A DNA stretch of 64,000 nucleotides, from assembly GCF_026627925.1 (NCBI RefSeq), contig NZ_JAPNLE010000006.1, positions 310,001-374,000 of the forward strand. The letters run 5' to 3'. Below are positions 53,381 through 63,458 of the stretch, piece by piece (within the stretch, counting starts at the first letter, position 1; each line of letters starts with the position of its first letter). This stretch comes from Cupriavidus sp. D39 (GTDB lineage Bacteria > Pseudomonadota > Gammaproteobacteria > Burkholderiales > Burkholderiaceae). The notes under the pieces were generated by a model. That model did not search any database and was not told where the DNA came from. It saw nothing but the letters and a program-made list of their open reading frames with translations. Position numbers and translations under genes: made by a program.

Positions 53381-54724
53381 TCAAGGGAACACTATGGCAG
53401 CCGGGAGGGAGGATGAATGCCGGTCGACGAACTCGGTCAGATTCGCCTGCAGCAAGGGAGCGAGGCGGCTCGGTAACTCCTGGGTTGCTTTCAGTACCCC
53501 CTCCTCGCTATAGACAAAATCCTTATGGTTGCGGATCAACTGACTGGAGCGATAGAGGTCCACGAGAAACTTGTCGCCCATGTCGCAGCTCAGTAACTGC
53601 GCTCGTGGCGCCTCATACACATTGATGTACGTCTTCTCTCGCGTTTCGATTTCGTAGATCTCCGCCGCCACGAAGAGCAGGAAGATGCCGTCACGGCAGC
53701 CCCGGTATCTCAGCGGATCGCTGATGACAAGGCGAAAGCTATCGACGAAGAAGTCATTCGTCTTCCGGGCAATCAGGAAGAAGTGCTCGTAGTCACGCGC
53801 ATTGTGATCCACGACGTCTTCGAAGGCTTCCATATCGCGCAGGCTGAGCCCGGCCGGGATGATCAGGCCCAGCCTCTCTCCGTTCGAGCTGGCGTGCTTG
53901 ACGAGTTCATATGCGCCTCGCAGGCTGCGCCGCCAGTCGGTTCCCTTCTCCGCGCCCGGACCGCCGTTGTAGATATGCGCGTAGGTGCCGTCGATCCACT
54001 CGCCGCTGACCCAAAACTGTTCGGCGACGTACTGGATTAGGTCCCTGCTGCACACCTCGGCGATGCTCATGTTGTTCGCATAGATCGCGCGGGTCATGCC
54101 AAACGGCTTGAGTGCCTGCACCGCCTCGGTGGTCCTGACATCGTGCGCGTCGAAGAGGTCGCGCAGGTGCTGTCCAGGCTGATCGGCGCCCAGTAGGTAG
54201 GGCCGGATGGCCGATCCGAGTTCGATCTCCAACCTCCTGTAGAAGGCATTGAACTTGGCCGGATCGGCTGCAGCTACTAGGATCTTGAACAGGTCCCCCA
54301 GGTCGTAGATGTCCTGGTCAGGATCGAAGCTGAAGGCACCATGCGCCCGGATGATCTGCTGGCTTTCGTAAGTCTTCTGCTTGTCTGTGAGGATTATGAA
54401 CTTCAGCCGGGAGTAAGTACAATCCAGGCGGTGCTCAAAGAACTTCCGCTGGGTCTCGACGATTTTGGTCGTGCTCGACGTGATCGTGACCTGAATCGCG
54501 CAGCCCGCGGCTGCCGAACCAAGATCGACGGCGGGAAAGTTAGTTTCGAGGTTCAGGTTGACTAGGTCCTTGTAGTCGAAGACGATCTCCGCGAGATCCC
54601 TGGCAAAGGACTCACCGAAGATGGCGACGTCCAGCAGCCGTGCCTTCGACTTGATCTCCACGTAGTGCTTATAGGCGGCAAGGTAGATCGCAAGGCGATC
54701 GGCAAGAGCTTGATTCGAATTCAT
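53381..54724 (-). CDS. SMEK-domain-type protein, candidate defence effector
   Basis: 447 residues from ATG 54724 (MNSNQALADRLAIYLAAYKH); an extension to 54790 is possible. Residues about 35-135 match the SMEK-type domain: FARDLAEIVFDYKDLVNLNL, FPAVDLGSAAAGCAIQVTIT, then STTKIVETQRKFFEHRLDCT and LKFIILTDKQKTYES. The NLN...N.PA.DL....gcAiQVT pattern recalls a PD-(D/E)XK-like core (D, then QVT), suggesting a nucleic-acid enzyme or sensor. The C-terminal 300 residues (YANNMSIAEVCSRDLIQYVA, HNARDYEHFFLIARKTND) are unassigned. It lies beside a DUF2971 gene in a mobile-element context. Confidence 0.6.
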   Translation of the reverse strand: MNSNQALADRLAIYLAAYKHYVEIKSKARLLDVAIFGESFARDLAEIVFDYKDLVNLNLETNFPAVDLGSAAAGCAIQVTITSSTTKIVETQRKFFEHRLDCTYSRLKFIILTDKQKTYESQQIIRAHGAFSFDPDQDIYDLGDLFKILVAAADPAKFNAFYRRLEIELGSAIRPYLLGADQPGQHLRDLFDAHDVRTTEAVQALKPFGMTRAIYANNMSIAEVCSRDLIQYVAEQFWVSGEWIDGTYAHIYNGGPGAEKGTDWRRSLRGAYELVKHASSNGERLGLIIPAGLSLRDMEAFEDVVDHNARDYEHFFLIARKTNDFFVDSFRLVISDPLRYRGCRDGIFLLFVAAEIYEIETREKTYINVYEAPRAQLLSCDMGDKFLVDLYRSSQLIRNHKDFVYSEEGVLKATQELPSRLAPLLQANLTEFVDRHSSSLPAAIVFP

Positions 54725-55008
54725 CAGCGTAGAAGGGCGGTCCGCAGAGTAGGCAAAGAGTATGGGTAGAGAGCCCGAAAGGCACCGCATATTCCCGGGT
54801 CGGGCAGGCCAGCTTAGAACGTGTGAAAGTTCCGGCCAATCTGCAGGCGACGGGTTACCCGATCCAAGGCTCCGTGTGATGTTGCGTCGCGCTCAACCCG
54901 ACACCGATTGCTACGCTCCGAACGTCCGGTTCCGCTGCAGCTCAGCCGTAGAAGAGGCCTGAGATTCTGCTCAGAGCCGGGACGAGACGACTGGGTTGCA
55001 GACTATAT

Positions 55009-55677
55009 TCAACGCACGCTTCCCGCCAGAATCGCAGGCAGCATTCTCTGCTCGACGACCTTAAACTGCTTGAACGCGAGGCGTGCCTTGCGGATTTCGA
55101 CATCGTGGCCGATATCCCCGATCCATGAAGCAATCTCTTTTTGCGGCGTTTCACATCGAACGCCGATGATAACCTCGCGCAGCGTCAATGTTTCACCGAA
55201 ATCCACGTAATAGTGGCCGTCTGCGTCCTGCTCCTTGAGCTCCGCCATCACCCGGTATTCACTTTCGTAACGCCACGCTTCGAACTTCGTCAGAAGCATG
55301 GTCTTGACGGAGTCAGCGCTCAAGCCCCCGTTTGACTTTGACAAATCGATGTCGAAGTTAAGGCGCTCCGGTTCATAGTTAATCTGCATCGCGAGTTCAT
55401 CGGGCACATCGAATCCGAGACACATCCCGTAGTGTTTGTGACCGTAGTGCGCCCACATGACAGGATTCGCCCAATTCGTTGAAAAGCAAATCACGCCGCG
55501 CTGACTAGCCAAATGCTCGCGCAGAATCTTTGCGACCCTGCGGTGGTCCCTAGTTGGAAGATGATGCGAAAGCAGCTCGAATGGATCATTCAGATCATCA
55601 AACCGCGAGATCTTCACGCGGCGTTCTTGAATGACTTTCTTCGCCCACTGCTCTGCAGTCAAATAGTAAAGTCGCAT
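55009..55677 (-). CDS. DUF2971 protein
   Basis: A 222-residue cytosolic protein starting at ATG 55677 after GGGGAAGGCT. DUF2971 marks are LYYLTAEQWAKKVIQERRVK, ISRFDDLNDPFELL, GVICFSTNWANPVMWAHYGH, KHYGMCLGFDV and WRYESEYRVMAEL followed by LREVIIGVRC. The conserved FDDLNDPFE, CFS....N..MW.HYg and E.E.R residues are all present, so the protein should be functional, but no activity is established for the family to my knowledge. 284 bases upstream of the SMEK-type gene, same strand; the pair may act together. Confidence 0.75.
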   Translation of the reverse strand: MRLYYLTAEQWAKKVIQERRVKISRFDDLNDPFELLSHHLPTRDHRRVAKILREHLASQRGVICFSTNWANPVMWAHYGHKHYGMCLGFDVPDELAMQINYEPERLNFDIDLSKSNGGLSADSVKTMLLTKFEAWRYESEYRVMAELKEQDADGHYYVDFGETLTLREVIIGVRCETPQKEIASWIGDIGHDVEIRKARLAFKQFKVVEQRMLPAILAGSVR

Positions 55678-56091
55678 AGCCTTCCCCGATACCTCGATAT
55701 TCTACCCTCACCATCCGCCCGTCAGTTCCATCCGCATCGCTGCATAATACGCGTAAAAGAACTCAACCGTTTGCTTTAGGGTATTGGTCATCGACTGCGT
55801 AAGCTCACCATAGTGCTGGAACGCCTTGATGAAAGCTCATTCATCTTCTGAGCGCCGCTCCGGCCGACCGCGCGCCAGCCAGCAAGGCCGGCCGAATGAC
55901 AGCTGCAGCCTGGAAAACTGCCACCGCAGCCGCGTGACGTCGACGGCGGCGACGGGTCGAACTCGGCCAGGCTTGGCAGCTTGACCCTACTCTACCCATC
56001 CCGAAGTTTGGCTTCCAACAAAGAAAAAGACCCCATCACCAAGGTGGCGGGGTCTTTGCGTTGCAGGTTAAGAATGGCCCGTGGGCCGGGG
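55678..56091. other. Gap containing the terminator of the SbcC-like operon
   Basis: About 410 bases. Apart from the hairpin at 56021-56057, nothing is recognisable. The left 200 bases probably carry the promoter for the DUF2971 gene, but no clear -35/-10 pair was found. Confidence 0.4.
56021..56057 (-). terminator. Rho-independent terminator of the minus-strand operon
   Basis: AAAGACCCC (56026-56034) pairs perfectly with GGGGTCTTT (56049-56057), with a nested CACC/GGTG in the loop. Read on the minus strand the stem is followed by a T-rich run (TCTTTTTCTTT), so it ends the transcript coming from the SbcC-like operon. Confidence 0.85.
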
Positions 56092-56244
56092 TCAGCCGAG
56101 TGCGGCCGAGACGATGGGACTGCCAATGGCATAGACGACGGGGCGCCGCATTGGCTCCTTGCTTACCGGCCGCGTGTGATGGTCACAAGCGGCCAGCACG
56201 CGCAGGACGAGGTAAAGCAGGAAGAGATATTTCACGAGTTTCAT
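56092..56244 (-). CDS. Small lipoprotein-like peptide
   Basis: 50 residues from ATG 56244, with AAAGGGCATCCC upstream. MKLVKYLFLLYLVLRVLAAC is a signal sequence ending in a lipobox-like LAAC, followed by DHHTRPVSKEP. This recalls the tiny lipoproteins (entry-exclusion or spanin type) of conjugative elements and phages. It lies between the SbcC-like gene and the terminator, so it is the last gene of that transcript. Confidence 0.5.
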   Translation of the reverse strand: MKLVKYLFLLYLVLRVLAACDHHTRPVSKEPMRRPVVYAIGSPIVSAALG

Positions 56245-56308
56245 GGGATGCCCTTTACGGGGACAGGGCAGCCCCGGTGGGCGTGCCCCATCGGGATATA
56301 AACAATCG

Positions 56309-58629
56309 TTAGGCAGCGAGCGCCACCAGGTCAATCACTGCATCGGCCTCATCAACCGACTCAGGCGTGTGGGAAATGAAGAACTCCCGCTCATAGCCGC
56401 CCTGACGGAGCACTTCGCGCTTCAATTGCATGAAGGCGCGTTTGCGCTCCGGGTCAAGCGGGCCATCGGCCTCATCCGTGAACAGCGTCTGGAAGGGCTG
56501 ACCCGAGTCCTGCGCCCGGTAGAGCGCAATACCACGGGTCAAACACTCATTGATCCAGATCTTCTGCCCACCAGACAGCAAAGCGAAGTTCTTCACGCTA
56601 TCCCGGTCGGCGTCATTTACCTCGATCTCGAAGCCCTCACGCTTCTCGCCATTGGCCAGCGTCGTCTGCGTCTGAATCGCGATGGTGAATCGCGCTCCGT
56701 AGCAGGCGAGCAACAGGTCGTTGACGATCCGCGTGAGCGCCGGACCGGCGTCGTCGATGGACAGCGCGATCACGCCGTCATTGCCGAGCGCCTTCGCGAC
56801 CAATTTCCACTGTGCGATCTCGTCGGAGAGCCGATCCGCCTTGCCCTGAACCACAGGCAAGCCGGACAGTACCAACTCCACGCGCTCGCGCTCGGTCGCA
56901 AGGCCGGTTTGCTGGCGAATCAAAGCCTCGATCCGGGCATCCAGCGCAACCACTGCCTCGCGGCTCTGTCGCAGGCGGGTATCCAGGGCGGCGATGAGGC
57001 CGGAGACGTCCTCAGTTGCCAGCCCGGACAACTCGCGCTGCACCACCGACAACTGCGACTCAGCTTCGGCAACGTCCCGGTCATACCGGGCCGTGCTGGT
57101 GGCTTCCTCGTCAGTCAGACCGGTCACGTCGCGTTGTGCCTGCGCCAACCCTTCCTGCGCCACATCCAACATCGGTCTCTTGGCCGCGAGGGCGGTCAGC
57201 CGTTGCAACTCCTGCTGATCGCGTGCCAGTGCCGTCTGCAAAGCCGCCAGGGCGGCGCGTTGGGCAGGCAACTCACCGAAGGCCTCCGCCATCGGCTTCA
57301 TCGCCTGCTGCTTCGCCTGGTAGCTGGCCCGCAGATCCTTCACGAGGATGACCTGCTCGGCTAGCTTGCCCTTGGCGTCACGCGCCTGCGCGAGCAACGG
57401 GCAGGTGCTGTGCATGGGATCGGCCCGGCATGGCACCGTCTCAATGACATCGGCCTGGCCTTTCAACGAGGTGGCGAACTGGGCGGCGGACCTTCCGCGC
57501 GCTTCCAGTCCCTGCTGCTCGGTCGCCAGCGCGGCATGCTGCGCCTGCTGTGCGTCCAAGCGGCTGACCGCCTGCTGTAGCGTCGCAAACTCGCCCTGCT
57601 TCTGGCCGATGATCATTTGCAAGGCGTCGCGCTGCTCGGCGGCCGCGAGGATGGCTGGACCTTCGGCAAGCACCAGCTTGCGGCTGGCGATCAGCTGCTC
57701 CAACTCCCGGCGCCGCGTGGCGGCGCGAGTGGTCGCAGCACGCTGGTCAGCATCCAACTGCCGCCGGCGCGCTCCCAGCTCAGTTTCCCGTTGCCTGAGT
57801 TCGCGCAGACGCGCTTCGGTGGCCGCGCTCGCACTTTGCTTGGCTGCCAGTGTCGCCCGCTCCTGCAGGAGCTTCGCGCCATCGGCAGTCTTCGCATCGC
57901 GGTCACGCCGGGCCCCGATCAAGGCCTCGTCGGTTAGACCGATGTCCCGTGCCAACTGCCCCGCCCGCTCACGCTGGGTGGAAAAGCCCACCAGGTCGCG
58001 CTGCAGGGTGTCCAGATGCCGGCCAAGCCCCTTGTAACCTCGCCGGCCTTGGCCGACAGATCACGCAGGTGGTCGATGCCCAGCAACTCGGCAAGCAGCT
58101 TCTTGATCTCGCCGGCCTGGTAGCTAGCGATCGGGCGCCGGTTCTGCGCCGAAAACACGCTGGTGAAGAACGCTTCGGGCGAGCCTAGCACCGCCTCGAT
58201 GCAGCGGTTGTAGGTATCCGCCTTGCCGTCCGACAGCGTGCCGTCGGCCAGTTGCAGCGGTACCCAGTCGCCGTTGGCGCCCTTCTGGAACAGGTAGTAC
58301 TCGGCCTTGCGGCTCTTGCCCGGATTGCGGAACGCGAACGCCGACCGGTATTGCTTGCCGGCATGTTCCCATTCCAGATCCTTCTCGCCACGGGTGCCAC
58401 AGAGGTGATCCCAGTAGGAGAACGCATCCGCGGACATTTTCGAGGCGTGGCTCGGCATGATCGGATACGGGTGCAGGTTGTCCATCAGCGTGGTCTTGCC
58501 GGCACCGTTAGGGCCGACCAGCGCGATCAGCCCAGTGGGCAGGTTCGCGAAATCGAGCGTCACGCTGTCGCGCTTCATGCCGTCCCTGACTCCGTGGAAC
58601 CCGGTCAAGGTGAGTTTCAGCGGGCGCAT
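56309..58629 (-). pseudogene. SbcC/Rad50-like ATPase, frameshifted
   Basis: SMC-type DNA-repair ATPase that would act with an SbcD-like nuclease at DNA ends. ATG 58629 overlaps the preceding stop by 13 bases. Walker A is in ALVGPNGAGKTTLMDNLHPY. Long coiled coils flank a Cys pair (CRADPMHSTCPLL) that may form a zinc hook. The C-terminal head has FALLSGGQKIWINECLTRGI, Walker B LFTDEADGPLD and the switch His in FFISHTPESVDEAD. The frame slips at the four-C run 58028-58031; with one base more it is a 773-residue protein. Closest in style to phage and ICE SbcC proteins. Confidence 0.82.
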
Positions 58630-59135
58630 TCGGACACCTCCGCACCGGTCATGGAAGTCAGGTAATCGGCAGGCAGCTCCATCACATCGCCGTCGTAGAA
58701 CGGCATGTCTGGGGCCACCGCGGCGGCATCCCGCTCGGGCAGGCCCGACAACGCACGCTCCAGGGAGCGCACGGCGGCGGCGAACTGCTGGCGGGCCAGC
58801 GCGATCACCTCCGGCCAAGCGGTGCAGCCACAGAGCGCCCTGAGTTCCAGCGTACTCCACTGGTTGGCATAGCCATGCGAGAACGACCAAAGCAGGTTCT
58901 GCATCTCTAGCGACGGTGTCACTTCGTACCAGTGCTGGCCGTTCGCGGCGTGCACCGCGAGGACCAACAGATGGTCGCGCTTGGCGATCACCGTGCCGCG
59001 TCCTGCGCCGAACGGCTGGAACAGGGTGCTGCGGGTGAAGCCGTGCGCGTCCGCAAGGCGAGAGGCCAGTACGGACGCGCCTAGTGCGGTTTCAAACGTG
59101 TGGGCCCAGTCCGGGCCAGCAGGGTAAAGCATCAT
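58617..59135 (-). CDS. Hypothetical protein in the SbcCD-like operon
   Basis: 172 residues from ATG 59135 (TTTGGAGTGCATC upstream); the frame to 59180 is an extension. Sequence MMLYPAGPDWAHTFETALGA, STLFQPFGAGRGTVIAKRDH, LLVLAVHAANGQHWYEVTPS and VIALARQQFAAAVRSLERAL, ending LTSMTGAEVSECAR. Mixed alpha/beta, soluble, no known domain. Its last codons overlap the start of the SbcC-like gene, so the two are translated together and may be functionally linked. Confidence 0.6.
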   Translation of the reverse strand: MMLYPAGPDWAHTFETALGASVLASRLADAHGFTRSTLFQPFGAGRGTVIAKRDHLLVLAVHAANGQHWYEVTPSLEMQNLLWSFSHGYANQWSTLELRALCGCTAWPEVIALARQQFAAAVRSLERALSGLPERDAAAVAPDMPFYDGDVMELPADYLTSMTGAEVSECAR

Positions 59136-59296
59136 GATGCACTCCAAAGGTGACGGAGTGCATCCCCGGACGGGAAGCACCCGTCAGGGTTCAATGAGAT
59201 GGAACAACGGTCGATGCGTCCGAAGGACGCGGGGTAAAACGATGTTTCGACAGCCCCGGAGGGCTCTCGGAACATGGCTTTGGCCACGTTCAAGGG

Positions 59297-59590
59297 TTAG
59301 GCGGCGGCTTCCGCAAACAGGTCGTCGCTGAGCCAGTCCATCGCCGCGGGCGGCGGGCTGGCTTGCCTCGCAATGGGCACGGGAACCTCAATCGGTACCG
59401 GCATGACTGCCGTAACAGGCTCCGATAGCATCGGCATCGACAGCGCGGCGGGAGCCGCGACCACCAATTGCTTGTCTACGCTTTCCAGTTGCTGCAGCAC
59501 CAGGTCCGCGATGGCCTGCGGTTCCGCGTACTCGAGCATCGACAGACGATCCAGCAACGGGTTGGTATCGACATGAGTCAATTCCCCCAT
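59297..59590 (-). CDS. Hypothetical Pro-rich small protein in the SbcCD-like operon
   Basis: 97 residues from ATG 59590, overlapping the end of the metallophosphoesterase frame by 13 bases. The N-terminal 45 residues are helical (PLLDRLSMLEYAEPQAIADL, VLQQLESVDKQLV). The middle is a Pro/Val/Met-rich linker (PIEVPVPIARQASPPPA) and the end is acidic (MDWLSDDLFAEAAA), like a tail that docks onto a partner. No family is recognised. Confidence 0.55.
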   Translation of the reverse strand: MGELTHVDTNPLLDRLSMLEYAEPQAIADLVLQQLESVDKQLVVAAPAALSMPMLSEPVTAVMPVPIEVPVPIARQASPPPAAMDWLSDDLFAEAAA

Positions 59591-60477
59591 CGCGTGACCT
59601 TCTCCGACAGACTGGCGGCGTGGCTGATTCCTTCGGCGCGGCTACGCACGGCAGGCAATACCCGACCTTCCAGCTTCACCTCGGTCGCCTTAAGGAACAA
59701 GGCGCCGATGGCGTCCCGATCGACCACCTGGCGGTGCTCTTCGTCGACGACCCAGCGGATGCGCACGAACTTGTCCGACGCCTCGGCGGCGATGCGAGCC
59801 AGCTCCGCCATGTCTGGCGGGCCGTCGAAGTCAATGCACAGTGTCTCGCGAGCCGGCGTCACAATGGGGGTGGTTTCGGCCTGCCCCGGCGCGACACGCC
59901 ATTGCAGGTAGGTCTTGTCACCGATTTCCCCATAGTGGAAGCGCCCGATCGAACCCGGATACGCCACCAGCCGGCCCTCGCGATCCCATTGCTGGGCGCG
60001 GTGGATGTGTCCGAGCATGAAGCCGTCGCATTCCGCATCAAACAGCGCCCCGATGGTGAATTCGTGATCGAATCCGGCCATCGGCACACCGTGCTCGGTC
60101 TGGCAGCCGTTGACGGTGCCGTGCGAGATGCCCATCGTCCGAATGCCGCGAGCACGCAGCGCGCGGTTCACGGAGCCAGCGGCGTGCAGGTAGGCGGCCA
60201 GATGGTCGCCGACTGCGGTTGCAGCCTCCTTTGCGCCGACTGCGGCAGCGAGCATGGCCTTGTTGACCGTGGGCACACAAGTGAAGACCACCTCCGGGGT
60301 ACCGTCGGCAAGCAACGCCTCAATCTCAATGGGAGCGAAGAGCGCACCGTCCGAAGCGGTGAACTCGCCGTCACGCAGTGCGACCTGGTGGATACGGTCA
60401 GCAATGTAGACGGGGTGACGACTGCCAACGAGGCGGAACAGATCCAGGGTGCCGGGCGGCTCGTGGGAAAAGGTGCC
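59578..60477 (-). pseudogene. SbcD-like metallophosphoesterase, N-terminus lost
   Basis: About 300 residues of a calcineurin-like phosphoesterase that would be the nuclease partner of the SbcC-like ATPase. Present: GTFSHEPPGTLDLFRLVG (region of the usual GNHD), TMGISHGTVNGCQ (metal His), DGFMLGHIHRAQQW (the GHxH motif) and RLVAYPGSIGRFHYGEIGDK. Missing: the N-terminal DxH and GDxxD metal motifs. The frame runs in upstream without a break from the pilR C-terminus, so the two genes appear fused by a deletion near 60477. Confidence 0.65.
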
Positions 60478-61624
60478 TTGCGCCATGAAGGCAGGCATGA
60501 AGGCAAGCGCAGTGATGATCACGATCAAGATGATCGTTGCGCGACGATTGAAGCGCGACGCGCGTTGTTGCATGAGCTGGGGGTCGTCTTGAGCAGGTCC
60601 TCCGAGACGGTGTGAAGCATCTTCGACAGGTCGCTTTCGTACTCGGCGATGTCCTGGATCCGGTAGCTGGTATCGCGGTCAAACAGACCCGTATCGAACA
60701 CCTTCCCACCCTCGTTCGGCGCATATTCCAAGTTCAACTCGATGCGCTCGATGTGATACGCCAGGTACGGGTAGGCATTGGCCCGCATCAGCACCAGGCC
60801 GTCCAACAGGTTGCGCGCATCCCCACCGAACTTCTTTGTCACGGCCGAGAGACCCGCCAGAAACTGGGCGCTTTGGAATCGACGGAAGAAATCAAAGGCC
60901 AGCATCTTGCGATCTAGCCACCCGCGGTAGCGCCCCACGTAGCGGGTCAGGGCCCGAACCACCCATACGCCTGCGGCGACCTCAGCGATCACGAGCAACC
61001 ACCCCCAGTGCCGCAGGAACGTCGAAGCGTGGTGGAAGGTCGATGCAATGGGACCGTACTGACTCACATCCAGCATTGTGCTGAATGACTTGTCGATGGC
61101 CGGGCCGATCAGAAACGCCAGGGCGCCAAGGTAGGCATGCAGGATCACCACCGTCATGACCACGCCGGCCAGCGTCATGGCAATGCCAGCGCGTGCCTCC
61201 CCAAGGGCGGTGAGGTTGCGTGACAGAGTCTCGAGGCCGTCCCGAATGTCGCCGCCCTCTTCCGCCACGGCGAGGATCGGAATGTCCTCGTCCGGAATCG
61301 TGCCCCGGAAGATCTCCGTCAGCCGCGAGCGCTGCATCTGCCCGTCGATCCCCTCGGACCGTGCAAGCCAGTGCGCCGCGAGCACGCCTACCGGCTCGCC
61401 AACGCGCCGCGCTGCGTCCTTGGCGAAATGGTTGGAAACGGGCTCCCCGGCATATGGAGAATCCGTTTCGCCAGATCACCGTAGTACGTTGCTCGCATGC
61501 TGCGGAAGCGATACTTGGCCCAGAACAGCCGGTCCATGAACACCTGATCGCCTGCCTTCAGCATCGAGCCGCCGACCTTGCGTTGGGCCAGCCCAACCAG
61601 CCACTGTGCTAGTTTGTTGAACAT
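60478..61624 (-). pseudogene. pilR: Type IV pilus inner-membrane protein PilR (T2SF family), frameshifted
   Basis: Membrane platform of a conjugative (IncI1/PAPI-type) thin pilus. ATG 61624 (GAGAGGAACGGC upstream) lies just after the pilQ stop. Blocks are MFNKLAQWLVGLAQRKVGGS, LAVAEEGGDIRDGLETLSRN, TLAGVVMTVVILHAYLGALA, WGWLLVIAEVAAGVWVVRAL and a last membrane helix IILIVIITALAFMPAFMA. Two slips, at the four-C run 61445-61448 and the five-G run 60579-60583, each need one base. Restored length is about 382 residues, but the end then reads into the metallophosphoesterase, so the native stop is lost. Confidence 0.72.
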
Positions 61625-61634
61625 GCCGTTCCTC

Positions 61635-63447
61635 TCAATGCTTTTCGCCGCGCGCACGCTGGCGGGCGAGTCTGGCTTCGTAGGCGTCGAGCGAGCACAG
61701 GCGCTCCGCCTCGCGCGGGTCCACCACGCCGGCAAAGACCTTGTACATGGCGACCTCGAACACGGTTTTCCCGGTGCTGTCCGGCACGTCGAAGCCGACC
61801 TGGCGCTTGCTGCGCTGGTATGCCGCCAACTCGATGTTCTTGGCGTCGCGAATATAGGCCAGGTCCTGCTCGTCTGGCTCGAACATCTCGGCCACCACGG
61901 TCCGGCCGCGGGCGCCGTTCAGCTCCGGCAGATTGGGACGCTGGCAAAGCTCGCACCCATGCGGGTTCCGCAGCCGGATGCCTTCGATATCAAACCGGAA
62001 GAGGCGCTCAATCTGCTGCAGCTTTCTCGCGCCAAGGCCTTCCTTCATCGCCGTATGCCGGAGGCCGCAACTGCAGGTCTTCGGCATCAATGCCTGATAG
62101 ACGTAGAGATTGATGAAGCCAGGCGTGGCGAGGACGCTGCGTGGTATGCGCAGTTCACCGTCCGACAGCCGGTCCGCCGCCGTCAGCGCACTCGGCGCGT
62201 GGACAGTCGTCAGCGCGCGCAGCCCGCGCCCGCCACGTCCCGAAACAGGCCGGCCGACTCGTGATCGCGGAGCTCGCCCACCATCACAAAATGCGGGTTC
62301 ATCCGTTTGATCTGGCGTTTCCCGGCAATGAAGGGATCTTCATCCCGGTTCGCACCGTCGAGCGTGCGCGACACCGAGAAGTGGTGCGTGCCCTTGGCAA
62401 GCAGCTCCACCGGATCCTCGATGGCCATCTTGTTCATCCAGGCCGGCAAGCGCTGCATGATCGCGTGGGCCGTTGTGGTCTTGCCCGAGCCGACCACGCC
62501 AACGAGAACAGTGCCGCCACCGAGGTGCATCGTGTTTCGGTCGAGCAGCTGCGCCTGCTGCTCGAAGTAACCGAGGTCGTTGACAAAGTCCACTTCCAGG
62601 GATTGTGCTTCTTCGCGGTGCATCCGCATGACCGTCACATGGCCTGTGGCGCTCTGCATCGAGGCCCAACGGAACACCAGTGCCTCCCCGTCAATACGCG
62701 TGCGAATGCTGGTCTGCTGCGGCAGAACCCGGCTGAACACGCCCTGCGATCCCCCTTACCCTTCTGCCAGATATGGGACAGGGTATCTAGCATCACACCC
62801 GTTTCCATCCGGAATTCCGCAGGGGCAACGAGATAGCCGTCGATGGCGAATCGGATCTGGGAATGCGTCCCCTGATCTTCCACCTCCCAGTGGATATCCG
62901 AGGCCTTCTCTCGCAACGCAAAGCGCGCCGCAGCCTCGAAGTTGTTCCAAAGCGCGCTGGCCGGGCGCCGGCGGCCGATGATGTAGTCGGTCTCAACCCC
63001 ACCGCGCGGATCCACGCCGCCACGGGAAAGGGCGACCATGACTTGCGTGGCCGCAACGTGCGTGGCAGGCGCCGCCTGGTCAAAGAGCAAGCGAGCCTGG
63101 CGCATGATCTCCTCCGCCTCGTCCGACGTGGCCATCTCCCGCGAGACCACCAGAGCGAACTTTCCGCGCGCACCCGGCCCACCCGCAGCTTCTACCAGCA
63201 CCGGGCAGATCCCATGCCGCAGCGACGGCGCCATGTCCAACTCGTCGTAAAGCGTCTTGATGAAGATGGGAAGCTCGTCCACCGTGCCAATCTCTTCCGC
63301 CGGCGCAGCGATTGTGGCAGCGCCAGTATTCGGCGGCCTCGAGGGCGCAGACGCGGCAAAGACCGGCGCCGCGCCGGTGAGAACCGTCACGCCCCCTACT
63401 CCGGCAACATTGGCGTCCGCGCGGTCGCGCCTGCTGAACAATGCCAT
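61635..63447 (-). pseudogene. pilQ: Type IV pilus traffic ATPase PilQ (PilB/PilT family), frameshifted
   Basis: Powers assembly or retraction of the conjugative pilus. ATG 63447 is chosen (GTG 63462 possible). N-terminal blocks FALREKASDIHWEVEDQGTH and FAIDGYLVAPAEFRME; Walker A VLVGVVGSGKTTTAHAIMQ; Walker B region PHFVMVGELRDHESAGLF; then VHAPSALTAADRLS and a Cys cluster CSCGLRH...CELC. Two slips, at the five-C run 62751-62755 and near 62210-62220, each fit one missing base, giving about 604 residues. IncI1-type PilQ proteins have this layout. It overlaps or touches pilP upstream and pilR downstream. Confidence 0.76.
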
Positions 63448-63458
63448 CGCGGCCGCCC

